A DNA stretch of 64,000 nucleotides from Tsukamurella paurometabola (GCF_900631615.1 NZ_LR131273.1:3194850-3258849); one strand, 5' to 3'; positions 16,677 to 23,425 are shown, counted from the stretch's first letter. Notes: generated by a model from the letters alone, not told the origin. Translations and numbers: made by a program.

Positions 16677-16990
16677 GCTGCGGGACTTCCTTTCGCGGGG
16701 CGGCCCGGTGCGGCCGGGAGGTTGGGGCGGCGGCCGGCGACGACACCGGCGGGCCGCTGTGTGGGGGTGAGCTGGGCCGCCCAGGCGGTGCACTCGGCCA
16801 GCGCGGGGCAGGTGTGCCGGCAGATACGGGCGGCGGCTTCGTGGCGGCGGCGGATGACGTGGGGCGGCTCGGTCTGCCCTGCGGGGGCGAACAGGTCGGT
16901 CTGCCCGATGCAGGCGGCGCCGGCCAGCGGTGCGGAGCCGGTGAGGATCCGCGTGAGGAGCCGGATCGCGCCCTCCTGGTCGTAGCTCAC
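16673..16990 (-). CDS. WhiB-like Fe-S transcription regulator
   Basis: 105 residues. It has the four-cysteine signature of WhiB proteins: AACIGQTDLF near residue 27, then CRHTCPALAEC (C-x3-C-x5-C) near residue 60, followed by WAAQLTP and a Gly turn AGVVAGRRP. WhiB proteins hold a [4Fe-4S] cluster and bind the primary sigma factor; several actinophages encode them, and they can alter host cell division or superinfection. GTG 16990 overlaps the upstream stop (GTGA). In this element it could tune host or helper promoters; that is inference. Confidence 0.8.
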   Translation of the reverse strand: MSYDQEGAIRLLTRILTGSAPLAGAACIGQTDLFAPAGQTEPPHVIRRRHEAAARICRHTCPALAECTAWAAQLTPTQRPAGVVAGRRPNLPAAPGRPAKGSPAA

Positions 16991-17415
16991 CGCAGACCCG
17001 CCAAGACGATCAACGGCAGCGAGATCAGCGCGAGGGTGCGCCGGTCGTGGGGCAGCCAGTGAGCCGCGGTGGGTGGCTGCCGGACTCCGTTTACCCACTC
17101 ACCGCATCCACACTCGCCGGTGAACGCGTGACCGCAGTCGAAGTAGAAGCCGTAGGAGCGAACCAGTGCACCCGAGTACGTGTCCAGGCCGACCAACTCG
17201 ACCCTGCTGGCCCGAACCGCTGGCCCCGTGCGCGCATACGCCCAATCCGGAACCCTTGGGCCGTTGCCGGGCCGCACGCGTCCGAACGCGTGGAACTCCT
17301 CATCAGGCATCGCGGTGTCGAGTTGGAGGTACACCGACTTGGTGATCTGGCGGTTGCCGACCTGGAGGACGCGGACCTCAGCGGTCAGCGTCTCCACGTT
17401 TGCGGTCGTGGTCAT
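16987..17415 (-). CDS. Hypothetical protein with Cys-rich segment and C-terminal hydrophobic tail
   Basis: 142 residues, not recognised. The first 90 residues look beta-rich (VETLTAEVRVLQVGNRQITK, SRVELVGLDTYSGALVRSYG). A Cys/His cluster CGHAFTGECGCGEW near residue 98 could bind a metal. The last 15 residues (LALISLPLIVLAGLR) are hydrophobic and could be a tail anchor. ATG 17415 overlaps the stop of the replication-like gene by four bases, and its stop overlaps the WhiB-like start, so it belongs to the coupled operon. Confidence 0.6.
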   Translation of the reverse strand: MTTTANVETLTAEVRVLQVGNRQITKSVYLQLDTAMPDEEFHAFGRVRPGNGPRVPDWAYARTGPAVRASRVELVGLDTYSGALVRSYGFYFDCGHAFTGECGCGEWVNGVRQPPTAAHWLPHDRRTLALISLPLIVLAGLR

Positions 17416-18245
17416 GCGGATCTCTCCTTCAGGTACTTCGCGGCCGCGTGGCCGTCGGTGGTGAGGGCATCGACCCACGTGTGCCACTCGTCGGGGAGTG
17501 GCCCATAGGTGGCCTCGATGAGGGCGTAGAGCGCGTGCAGGCTGTGATCCGTGCTCAGGTCCGGGGCGTCGACGGTCGGACCGCCGATCAGCTGATCGAG
17601 GCTCCGGAGCACCACGCTCACGACTGGCGCCCAGTCCGTGCGTCTTTCCGCGGTGGTCGCAGACCACCGCCGCATCAGCGCGTTGACGACGTCGAGCCGC
17701 AGATGGAGATCCGCAGCCTGCTTCGTCAGCGAGGCCGTCGTCAGCCCGTCGGGCGGGAACAGCCGCTTGCCGTCGGCGCCGACCGAAGCGCGCGCGCTCG
17801 CGCTGGATACTTCACTGGGTACTTCTATGGATACTTCGGGGGACATGGGTGTCCCTACCGAGGTGACACCGGCGTCCCTAGGTAGGGACACGGGTGTCCC
17901 TAGGGTCGCTGGTGTCCCTAGGGACGTGGGTGTCCCTACCTCGGGGATGACAAGTTCGTACCGCGTCGACCGGTTCGGGCCGCCCGCGACGCGCACGATC
18001 CACCCGGCCGTCTCGATGTCGGTCAGGTGCCGTTGCACGTGCCGACGGCTCAGGCCCGAGTCGTCCGCGAGGGTGGTCAGGGACGGCCAGCAGATGAACC
18101 GGCCGTCCTTCAGCTCCGCCCGGTCAGCCAGCGCCCACGCGACAGCGTGCAGCCGATGCGGGAGCTTCGCGCCCTCCGATCGGTGGATCGCGTTCGACCA
18201 CTCGTAGCCCGTGGTCGGGTGTCGGTGGGCGCTGGCGGCCGTCAC
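17412..18245 (-). CDS. Putative replication initiator with winged-helix N-terminus
   Basis: 277 residues. The N-terminal 100 are a helix-turn-helix domain of the kind found in phage replication proteins: HRLHAVAWALADRAELKDGR, then FICWPSLTTLADDSGLSRRH, VQRHLTDIETAGWIVRV. A low-complexity middle (repeated GTP, SLP and EVS units) is encoded by an iteron cluster at 17805-17938. The C-terminal part is helical (AADLHLRLDVVNALMRRWSA). Having the origin repeats inside the initiator gene recalls lambda O. No helicase or primase motif is seen, so it would need host or helper functions. Start GTG 18245. A plain transcription regulator is the alternative. Confidence 0.65.
   Translation of the reverse strand: MTAASAHRHPTTGYEWSNAIHRSEGAKLPHRLHAVAWALADRAELKDGRFICWPSLTTLADDSGLSRRHVQRHLTDIETAGWIVRVAGGPNRSTRYELVIPEVGTPTSLGTPATLGTPVSLPRDAGVTSVGTPMSPEVSIEVPSEVSSASARASVGADGKRLFPPDGLTTASLTKQAADLHLRLDVVNALMRRWSATTAERRTDWAPVVSVVLRSLDQLIGGPTVDAPDLSTDHSLHALYALIEATYGPLPDEWHTWVDALTTDGHAAAKYLKERSA
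17805..17938. repeat. Iteron cluster, candidate replication origin
   Basis: Three copies of GG(A/G)TACTTC at an exact 12-bp period (17805, 17817, 17829) are followed by five copies of GG(T/C)GTCCCTA at 17848, 17871, 17893, 17911 and 17929 (18-23 bp apart). One inverted copy TAGGGACAC lies at 17883-17891 and a partial inverted copy at 17919-17925. All lie in the middle of the putative initiator gene. Such spacing is typical of initiator-binding sites. Confidence 0.65.
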
Positions 18246-18592
18246 TCGCCGGCCTCCCGTAGTCGCTCAGCGCATGGCGTCTCCCTCGTGCAGGCCCACA
18301 CCCGCTGGGGGCGGCCGGGCCGACGACGGGAGTCCGTCCACCCGACGTGCGCGATCCGGCGCTGATCCGACACCCGATGGAACAGGGCGCCCAGCACCGA
18401 GGGGTGATCGTCGAGCCACTCGCTCGTCTCGGTGCCCACGTGGTCGTGGAGGTCGTCGGCGGTGAACGTGCGCCCCGTGCCGCTGAGCGTGTCCAGGGCC
18501 TCCCTGGCGGCGTTCAGGTACCCGATGCCCAGGACTGTGGTGGCGGCGGCCTCAGCGGCGCTCTCGCCGTCCCCGCGGTCGCGCTTGGTCAC
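18242..18592 (-). CDS. Element-borne hypothetical protein, possible winged-helix
   Basis: 116 residues, not recognised with certainty. An Ala-rich helix (AAEAAATTVLGIGYLNAARE) precedes a segment that reads like a winged-helix unit: FTADDLHDHVGTETSEWLDD, HPSVLGALFHRVSDQRRIAH, VGWTDSRRRPGRPQRVW. The last part with RPGRPQRVW resembles the wing of DNA-binding domains common in phage early genes. GTG 18592 overlaps the upstream stop (GTGA) and its stop overlaps the replication gene start, so it is co-translated with that gene. Confidence 0.6.
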   Translation of the reverse strand: MTKRDRGDGESAAEAAATTVLGIGYLNAAREALDTLSGTGRTFTADDLHDHVGTETSEWLDDHPSVLGALFHRVSDQRRIAHVGWTDSRRRPGRPQRVWACTRETPCAERLREAGE

Positions 18593-18924
18593 GTTGCCTC
18601 CCGCAGCTTCTCGGGCCCGTCGATCGCGTCGCACTCGTCGGCGAGGATCCGCATCGATTCCGCCAGCGCGCGGGCGTCCTTCGCGAGCAGGGACCAAGGT
18701 CCGAACTCGATCCGCGTTCCGAGCCCCGACTGGTACACCGCCGTCCCTGCGATCCACTGGAACTCGTCCTGTCCGTCGTGGCACAGCTGGTGCCAGTGCC
18801 GCTCAAGGAACCGCCGCTCGCAGCCGTCAATCGTCGGGTGCGCGGGGTCCTCGGGGAGCTCGTCCCACTTCGCGGGGATCGGGGCGTGCGGCGGCCGCGG
18901 GGCCTCCCAGAATCGGTTCGTCAC
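18589..18924 (-). CDS. Element-borne hypothetical protein
   Basis: 111 residues, not recognised. It opens with a Pro-rich stretch (EAPRPPHAPIPAKWDELPED), then a Cys/His/Trp-rich part (GCERRFLERHWHQLCHDGQD) and a helical tail (DARALAESMRILADECDAID). The Cys and His could bind a metal, but no known finger pattern fits. ATG 18924 lies two bases after the upstream gene's stop; the downstream overlap is GTGA. Confidence 0.6.
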   Translation of the reverse strand: MTNRFWEAPRPPHAPIPAKWDELPEDPAHPTIDGCERRFLERHWHQLCHDGQDEFQWIAGTAVYQSGLGTRIEFGPWSLLAKDARALAESMRILADECDAIDGPEKLREAT

Positions 18925-18926
18925 GG

Positions 18927-19607
18927 CTACACCTCCTCTCGGGCGGCGTCGACGAGGAGCAGCAGCGCGCGGGCAGTGGCCGCGGCCTCATCGAGCGACA
19001 GCACGAACCGTGCACGATCGTGGTGCGGCACCGGCTCCCCGTCTCGGTAGAAGCCCAGGCGGGCCAGCCGAATTCCGGGCTCCCGATTGCCCCCCGCCAT
19101 CTGAACCAGGCTGGCCGACACGTACGCCGCCTTGAAACCGCCCTCGTCGGTCTTCTGCCCATACGACCGGCTGAGCGGGATCTTCAGCGGCGTGCTGGTC
19201 CACTGCACGTCGAACTTCGAGATCGCCTTGCTGCCGCGCTCACCGAGGTGATCCCGCGACGGATCGGACCAGTGCGGGCGGTTCTCCTCCAGCCACGGAT
19301 GCTGCGCCCCAGGTTCGACCTCGATCTGTGGGTCGTACTCGGCGCGGAACCGATCGAGGGCCTTGAGTGCCGGGCTGTCGTCGGCTGGCGGGTGCGCGGC
19401 CGCCTCCCGGGCGGCGGCGTCGAGGATCGCGACGAGCTGCGTGCGGCGGTCAGGGTGCTTCTCCCGCGCCACGGCGGCGATCCGGGCCAGCTGGGCGGGA
19501 GTGAACTCCGACTCGGGCAGCATCTCGAGGAGCTGGTCCTCGACGGCCGCGACGGTGCGGAACTGGATCGGCTCGTCGAGCTGGACGAGGGCGGTAGACT
19601 CGGTCAT
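18927..19607 (-). CDS. Element-borne hypothetical protein (226 aa)
   Basis: Not recognised. The N-terminal 80 residues are helical and charged (VEDQLLEMLPESEFTPAQLA, RRTQLVAILDAAAREAAAHP). The C-terminal half is mixed and polar with a recurring strand pattern (SKFDVQWTSTPLKIPLSRSY, GFKAAYVSASLVQMAGGNRE, ARLGFYRDGEPVPHHDRARF) and ends in an Ala-rich helix. Its position just after the Xis-like gene, where satellites and phages often carry recombination or early functions, is suggestive only. ATG 19607 overlaps the stop of the small reading frame upstream (ATGA). Confidence 0.6.
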   Translation of the reverse strand: MTESTALVQLDEPIQFRTVAAVEDQLLEMLPESEFTPAQLARIAAVAREKHPDRRTQLVAILDAAAREAAAHPPADDSPALKALDRFRAEYDPQIEVEPGAQHPWLEENRPHWSDPSRDHLGERGSKAISKFDVQWTSTPLKIPLSRSYGQKTDEGGFKAAYVSASLVQMAGGNREPGIRLARLGFYRDGEPVPHHDRARFVLSLDEAAATARALLLLVDAAREEV

Positions 19608-19756
19608 GATCGGTTCTCCTTCTGGGTGTTCTGGTCGTTGCCCTCGGTGGTCTTCTTGGTGGGAGAGGCCGAGGGCTTCGTGCTGAGTAGGGGCGTGTTG
19701 TCGTCCTCGATCAGGCCGAGGTCGCAGTGGTGTTCCTGGGGGCGGTTGAAGTCCGT
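19604..19756 (-). CDS. Small coding-like frame without a standard start codon
   Basis: A 50-codon frame with strong G/C bias at third positions reads TDFNRPQEHHCDLGLIEDDN and goes on with a Ser/Thr/Lys-rich tail ending QKENRS. Its TGA overlaps the ATG of the next gene, as elsewhere in this operon. There is no ATG, GTG or TTG in frame. It begins right after the Xis-like stop (19758-19760) in the next frame, so a frameshift fusion to that protein, a rare start codon, or a decayed gene are all possible. Confidence 0.45.
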   Translation of the reverse strand, partial: TDFNRPQEHHCDLGLIEDDNTPLLSTKPSASPTKKTTEGNDQNTQKENRS

Positions 19757-19757
19757 C

Positions 19758-19961
19758 TCAGGCGGTCTCCTGCTCGCTCCGAGCGGAGATCCAGCGCTCG
19801 ACGACGTCGACGTCGTACAGGATCTTCCGCTTGCCGAGTACGACGGCCGCGGGTCCCGTGCCGCACTGGCGCCAGTAGCGCCACGTGTTCACGGAGATTC
19901 CGTAGCGCTCCTCGAGTTGCTTCGCAGACAGCAGGGTCCGTGTGGTGGTGGGGTACGTCAT
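19758..19961 (-). CDS. Excisionase/AlpA-like small HTH protein
   Basis: 67 residues: LLSAKQLEERYGISVNTWRY followed by WRQCGTGPAAVVLGKRKILY and DVDVVERWI. This is the standard layout of the MerR-like excisionase fold (HTH, then a wing with K-R-x-I-x-Y and a D-V-x-x-W-I helix). It is the first gene of the leftward operon and is divergent from the repressor gene, the classic place of xis in phage satellites. It probably bends DNA for excision and may also regulate the integrase. ATG 19961. Confidence 0.75.
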   Translation of the reverse strand: MTYPTTTRTLLSAKQLEERYGISVNTWRYWRQCGTGPAAVVLGKRKILYDVDVVERWISARSEQETA

Positions 19962-19984
19962 GAGGGAGGTCCTTACGGGAGTGG

Positions 19985-20065
19985 ACACGTAACGTGTTCG
20001 AGCGCGAACACGTGTTATGTCTAGCACGGAGTGTGTTTCGTGGCAAGCACGTGATGTGTGCACAC
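19985..20065. promoter_or_regulatory. Operator cluster in the divergent xis-repressor intergenic region
   Basis: Palindromes crowd this 147-bp gap (19962-20108): ACACG-TAA-CGTGT (19985-19997), ACGTGTTCG-AGCG-CGAACACGT (19992-20013), AACACGTGTT (20007-20016) and GTGTGCACAC (20056-20065), all built on an ACACGTGT-like core. They are good candidates for binding by the repressor, controlling both operons. Confidence 0.65.
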
Positions 20066-20108
20066 GTGGCGTGTTGTAGGCGGGTGGCTGAGTGTGTCAT
20101 CGTTGGGC

Positions 20109-20627
20109 ATGGCGACTAGCGACGAACGGTTTGGAGCTGCGGTGCGGCGGCGCCGCGACGAGCTGGGGCTCTCACGCAATCAGCTCGCGGTGATTGCACA
20201 GGACTCCGGTCTGACCAACTTTCATCCGACGACGATTGCTCGCGTCGAATCGGGTGAACGCGCAGTGAAGCTCCACGAGGCGATGGCGCTTGCGTCGATA
20301 CTGAACACGACGCTCGAGCGTCTCACCGTCGACAACGAGAGCCATGCGACCGAGGTTGCGGACATCGAAGACCAGCAGGGCGTAGTAGAAGGTCTCGCTC
20401 CCGAAATCGCCGACGTTGTAGGGCGATTCGAAGCCGAGCAGCGGAAGCTCTCCGCCATGCTGTCGGGGCTTTCTCCAAGCGCGCGGGTGCTGCTCACGCC
20501 AGAGCGCCTCGAGGACATCGACTACTGGGCCAATCACGCAGATCCAACCGACGCGCTCGACTACGGGAATTCGATCCGTACGGCGGCACAGTGGAGACGA
20601 GACCATGAGCCAGCAGAGGAGGAATAG
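20109..20627 (+). CDS. Cro/C1-type HTH repressor of the element
   Basis: 172 residues. The N-terminal 70 are a classic HTH_3 domain: FGAAVRRRRDELGLSRNQLA, then FHPTTIARVESGERAVKLHE and ALASILNTTLERLTV. A C-terminal helical region (IADVVGRFEAEQRKLSAMLS) probably mediates oligomerisation. No LexA-type Ser-Lys autoprotease motif is seen, so derepression by self-cleavage is unlikely; helper-protein binding, as in PICIs, would fit. ATG 20109 is chosen because the upstream ATG 20058 would start inside the operator. The stop overlaps the integrase start by 23 bp. Confidence 0.8.
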   Translation: MATSDERFGAAVRRRRDELGLSRNQLAVIAQDSGLTNFHPTTIARVESGERAVKLHEAMALASILNTTLERLTVDNESHATEVADIEDQQGVVEGLAPEIADVVGRFEAEQRKLSAMLSGLSPSARVLLTPERLEDIDYWANHADPTDALDYGNSIRTAAQWRRDHEPAEEE

Positions 20628-21780
20628 GCGCGCTGGCGTCGAGGACCGCTGGCGCAGGGCCGACGGCACGCCCAGCGCGAAGGCCGGTAAGGGCTCGCGC
20701 TGGCGCGCCCGCTACGTCGACGCAGGCGGTGGTGAGCACGAGAAGCTATTCGCCCGGAAGGTCGACGCGCAGAAGTGGCTCGACGGCCAGACCGCGGCAA
20801 TCGTCGGCGGCACCCACATCGCGCCCCGCGACGCCGCCCTGACGTTCCACGAGTGGGCCGAGCAGTGGCTCGCCGGCTACGCCGTGAACCGGAAGTCGAC
20901 CCTGCGGCAGGCCAAGAGCCACGTGAAGCGGATCGAGGAGACGTTCGGCGACACGCCGATCCGCGACATCCGGCCGTCGTCGGTCAAGACCTGGGTCGCG
21001 GCCCTGCAGCGCGAGGGCATGGCGGCCTCGACGGTGCACGCCTACCACTCGCGGCTACGCCGGATCCTCGACGACGCCGTCCACGACGGCTACCTGCCGC
21101 GCAACCCGTGCTCGAAGCGCACCGCCCCGCCGATGGGAAAGACCAAGGTGTACGTCGCGACCACCGAGCAGGTGTGGGCGGTCGCCGACGCGGTGCCGGC
21201 GCACTACCGGGCCGCGGTGCTGCTCGGCGCGTTCGCCGGATTGCGCGTCTCCGAGGCCGTCGCGGTACGGACCCACGAGGACGTCGACTTCATCCGCGGG
21301 ATCGTGCACCCGCGCGAGCAGTGGACCGCCGACGACCCGCGGTCACCGCTCAAGACCGAGGGCAGCGAGGCGGCCGTGCCGATCCCGAACGAGCTCACGC
21401 TCGAGCTGGCCGCATCGGTGAAGCGCTGGCCGGGGGAGACGCTCGTGACCGACGGCGCGACGGGCGCGCGGGTCGGGCCGTGGCGCATCGAGGCGGCGAT
21501 CCGCGACGCTCGCAGCACCGTCGAGGGGCTGCCTGAGACGTTCGTCTTCCACGACCTGCGGCACTACTTCGCGAGCGCGCTGATTGCCGGGGGAGCGGAC
21601 ATCAAGACCGTGCAGGCCCGGCTGCGGCACGCGAAGGCCAGCACCACGCTCGACGTGTACGGGCACCTGTTCCCCGATGCAGACGAGTCGACCCGCGCCG
21701 TGATCGCTGGGATCTTCAAGGCGCGGGCCGACTCGTTGCGGACTGCTGCGGGCCAACTGCGGGCCACCGACCAGGAATGA
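20605..21780 (+). CDS. int: Tyrosine site-specific integrase
   Basis: 391 residues. An AP2-like arm-binding N-terminus (SRWRARYVDAGGGEHEKLFA), a SAM-like core-binding domain (TFHEWAEQWLAGYAVNRKST) and a C-terminal catalytic domain are in order. Catalytic residues seen: Arg in FAGLRVSEA (near 215), His-x-x-Arg in HDLRHYFASA (near 315-318), the second His in RLRHAKAST and the nucleophile Tyr352 in LDVYGHL. The stop is 22 bp from the glnA1 stop, so the target is the glnA1 3' end. The last codons contain the right arm-type repeat pair. Confidence 0.92.
   Translation: MSQQRRNRRAGVEDRWRRADGTPSAKAGKGSRWRARYVDAGGGEHEKLFARKVDAQKWLDGQTAAIVGGTHIAPRDAALTFHEWAEQWLAGYAVNRKSTLRQAKSHVKRIEETFGDTPIRDIRPSSVKTWVAALQREGMAASTVHAYHSRLRRILDDAVHDGYLPRNPCSKRTAPPMGKTKVYVATTEQVWAVADAVPAHYRAAVLLGAFAGLRVSEAVAVRTHEDVDFIRGIVHPREQWTADDPRSPLKTEGSEAAVPIPNELTLELAASVKRWPGETLVTDGATGARVGPWRIEAAIRDARSTVEGLPETFVFHDLRHYFASALIAGGADIKTVQARLRHAKASTTLDVYGHLFPDADESTRAVIAGIFKARADSLRTAAGQLRATDQE
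21746..21766 (+). repeat. Integrase arm-type site pair, right arm
   Basis: CTGCGGGCCA occurs at 21746 and 21757, an 11-bp period, inside the last codons of the integrase and 37 bp from attR. It matches the pair at 11070-11090. Confidence 0.55.
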
Positions 21781-21795
21781 CCTGGTCAGCGGCCC
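21761..21795. terminator. Hairpin between the integrase and glnA1 stops
   Basis: GACCAGG (21769-21775) pairs with CCTGGTC (21781-21787) around a five-base loop holding the integrase stop. An outer GGGCC/GGCCC stem (21761-21765 and 21791-21795) extends it. It may end both convergent genes and replace the native glnA1 terminator. Confidence 0.5.
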
Positions 21796-21802
21796 GGAGA
21801 GG

Positions 21803-21824
21803 TCACACGTCGTAGTAGAGCTCG
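21803..21824. repeat. attR core (right copy of the 22-bp direct repeat)
   Basis: Identical to 10943-10964. It encodes the last residues ELYYDV and the TGA stop of GlnA1, so integration rebuilds the gene's end rather than breaking it. Confidence 0.85.
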
Positions 21825-23236
21825 AACTCGTACGGGTGCGGGCGGAGGTTCACGGGGGCGATCTCCACGTCGCGCTTGTACTGGATCCAGGTCTCGATGA
21901 GGTCCTCGGTGAACACGCCGCCGGCGGTGAGGTACTCGTGGTCCCCCTCGAGGCGGTCGATCACGGCCGGGAGCGAGGTCGGGGCCTGCGGGATGCCCTT
22001 GGCCTCCTCGGGCGGCAGCTCGTAGAGGTCCTTGTCGACCGGGGCGTGCGGCTCGATCTTGTTCTTGATGCCGTCCAGGCCGGCCATCATCATGGCGGCG
22101 AAGGCCAGGTACGGGTTGCCCGAGGAGTCGGGGCAACGGAACTCGATGCGCTTGGCCTTCGGGTTGTTGCCCGTGATCGGGATACGCACACAGGCCGAGC
22201 GGTTGCGCTGGCTGTACACCAGGTTGATCGGGGCCTCGTAGCCCGGAACCAGGCGCTTGTACGAGTTGATCGTCGGGTTGGTGAACGCGAGCAGCGACGG
22301 GGCGTGGTGCAGGATGCCGCCGATGTAGTAGCGCGCGATGTCCGACAGGCCGCCGTAGCCGGCCTCGTCGTAGAACAGCGGCTTGCCGTCCTTCCACAGC
22401 GACTGGTGGGCGTGCATGCCCGAGCCGTTGTCGCCGAACAGCGGCTTCGGCATGAACGTGACGGTCTTGCCCTCCTGCCACGCCGTGTTCTTCACGATGT
22501 ACTTGAACAGCTGGACGTCGTCGGCGGCGTGCAGCAGCGTGTCGAACTTGTAGTTGATCTCGGCCTGGCCGCCGGTGCCGACCTCGTGGTGGCCGCGCTC
22601 GAGCGTGAAGCCGGCGTTCTGCAGGTTCGTGGAGATCTTGTCGCGCAGGTCGACGTAGTGGTCGTACGGGGCGACGGGGAAGTAACCGCCCTTGTTGCGG
22701 ACCTTGTAGCCGCGGTTCGGGGAGCCGTCCTCCTCGATCGCCCGGCCGGTGTTCCAGGAGCCGGAGATCGAGTCGACCTCGTAGAAGGAACCGTTGATGT
22801 TCGAGTCGTAGGAGACCGAGTCGAAGATGTAGAACTCGGCCTCGGCGCCGAAGAAGCAGGTGTCGGCGATACCCGTGCTGAGCAGGTACTCCTCCGCCTT
22901 GCGCGCGATGTTGCGCGGGTCGCGGGTGTAGGCCTCGCGGGTGAACGGGTCGTGGACGAAGAACGAGACGTTCATGGTCTTCGCGGCGCGGAAGGGATCG
23001 ATGCGCGCCGTCGTGACGTCGGGCAGCAGCATCATGTCCGACTCGTCGATCGACTGGAAGCCGCGGATCGACGATCCGTCGAACGCCAGGCCGTCCTCGA
23101 AGACGCTCTCGTCGAACGCCGCGGCGGGGATGCTGAAGTGCTGCATCGTGCCGGGCAGATCGCAGAAGCGGATGTCGACGTACTCGACGTTCTCCTTCTT
23201 CAGGTAGTCGAGAAGTTCCTCTTTGGTAGTGAACAC
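21803..23236 (-). CDS. glnA1: Glutamine synthetase type I
   Basis: 477 residues, full length for the dodecameric GS-I family. Visible blocks: [11 protein letters not shown] near residue 23, [10 protein letters not shown] near 53, [11 protein letters not shown] (metal ligands), [37 protein letters not shown] and [29 protein letters not shown] near residue 405 carries the Tyr that GlnE adenylylates. Start GTG 23236 follows GGAG about 12 bases upstream. The last codons are the attachment site of the satellite element and are intact. GlnA1 is the main ammonia-assimilating enzyme; the promoter region has a close GlnR box. Confidence 0.96.
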   Translation of the reverse strand: MFTTKEELLDYLKKENVEYVDIRFCDLPGTMQHFSIPAAAFDESVFEDGLAFDGSSIRGFQSIDESDMMLLPDVTTARIDPFRAAKTMNVSFFVHDPFTREAYTRDPRNIARKAEEYLLSTGIADTCFFGAEAEFYIFDSVSYDSNINGSFYEVDSISGSWNTGRAIEEDGSPNRGYKVRNKGGYFPVAPYDHYVDLRDKISTNLQNAGFTLERGHHEVGTGGQAEINYKFDTLLHAADDVQLFKYIVKNTAWQEGKTVTFMPKPLFGDNGSGMHAHQSLWKDGKPLFYDEAGYGGLSDIARYYIGGILHHAPSLLAFTNPTINSYKRLVPGYEAPINLVYSQRNRSACVRIPITGNNPKAKRIEFRCPDSSGNPYLAFAAMMMAGLDGIKNKIEPHAPVDKDLYELPPEEAKGIPQAPTSLPAVIDRLEGDHEYLTAGGVFTEDLIETWIQYKRDVEIAPVNLRPHPYEFELYYDV

Positions 23237-23344
23237 CTGTTACTTGCTCCTTCGTCGTCCGGCGGTGACGTTCACGGTCGTACCGTTTTGCACCACCACC
23301 GAGGTTACGAGAATGAACGGTATGGACGGGGTGTTGCCCGAGAA

Positions 23345-23370
23345 CTAACGCAATGTTTCAACGGTGTTAC
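23345..23370 (-). promoter_or_regulatory. GlnR-type box upstream of glnA1
   Basis: On the minus strand GTAAC (23370-23366), six bases, GAAAC (23359-23355) matches the actinobacterial GlnR pair GTnAC-n6-GAAAC exactly. A weaker second half with GTTAG follows. It lies about 120 bp upstream of the glnA1 start. Confidence 0.65.
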
Positions 23371-23425
23371 ACATCGCGGGCCGTCCGCGGGACGGTGGAA
23401 TCGGACTCCCACGTACCCTGGGACC

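Larger units (their letters stand above)
10943..21824. mobile_element. Integrated phage-satellite-like element (PICI-like) at the 3' end of glnA1
   Basis: About 10.9 kb bounded by a 22-bp perfect direct repeat, with a tyrosine integrase at the glnA1 end. Right end (+): repressor and integrase. Left-going (-): Xis-like protein, unknown small proteins, replication-like protein with iterons, WhiB-like, HTH, capsid protease, decoration protein, major capsid protein, scaffold, two methyltransferase-like proteins. Left end: two small convergent genes. No portal, terminase, tail, holin or endolysin gene is present. Size and order fit phage-inducible chromosomal islands, especially capsid-forming types, but a reduced prophage is the alternative. 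Confidence 0.8.

Noticed and set aside
10943-21824. Element read as a complete, self-sufficient prophage
   Set aside because: No terminase, portal, tail, tape-measure, holin or endolysin gene is present and the size is far below normal actinophage genomes.
21781-21825. tRNA gene as the attachment site
   Set aside because: The att core lies in the glnA1 3' end and no cloverleaf can be drawn. I found no tRNA or rRNA gene in the window.
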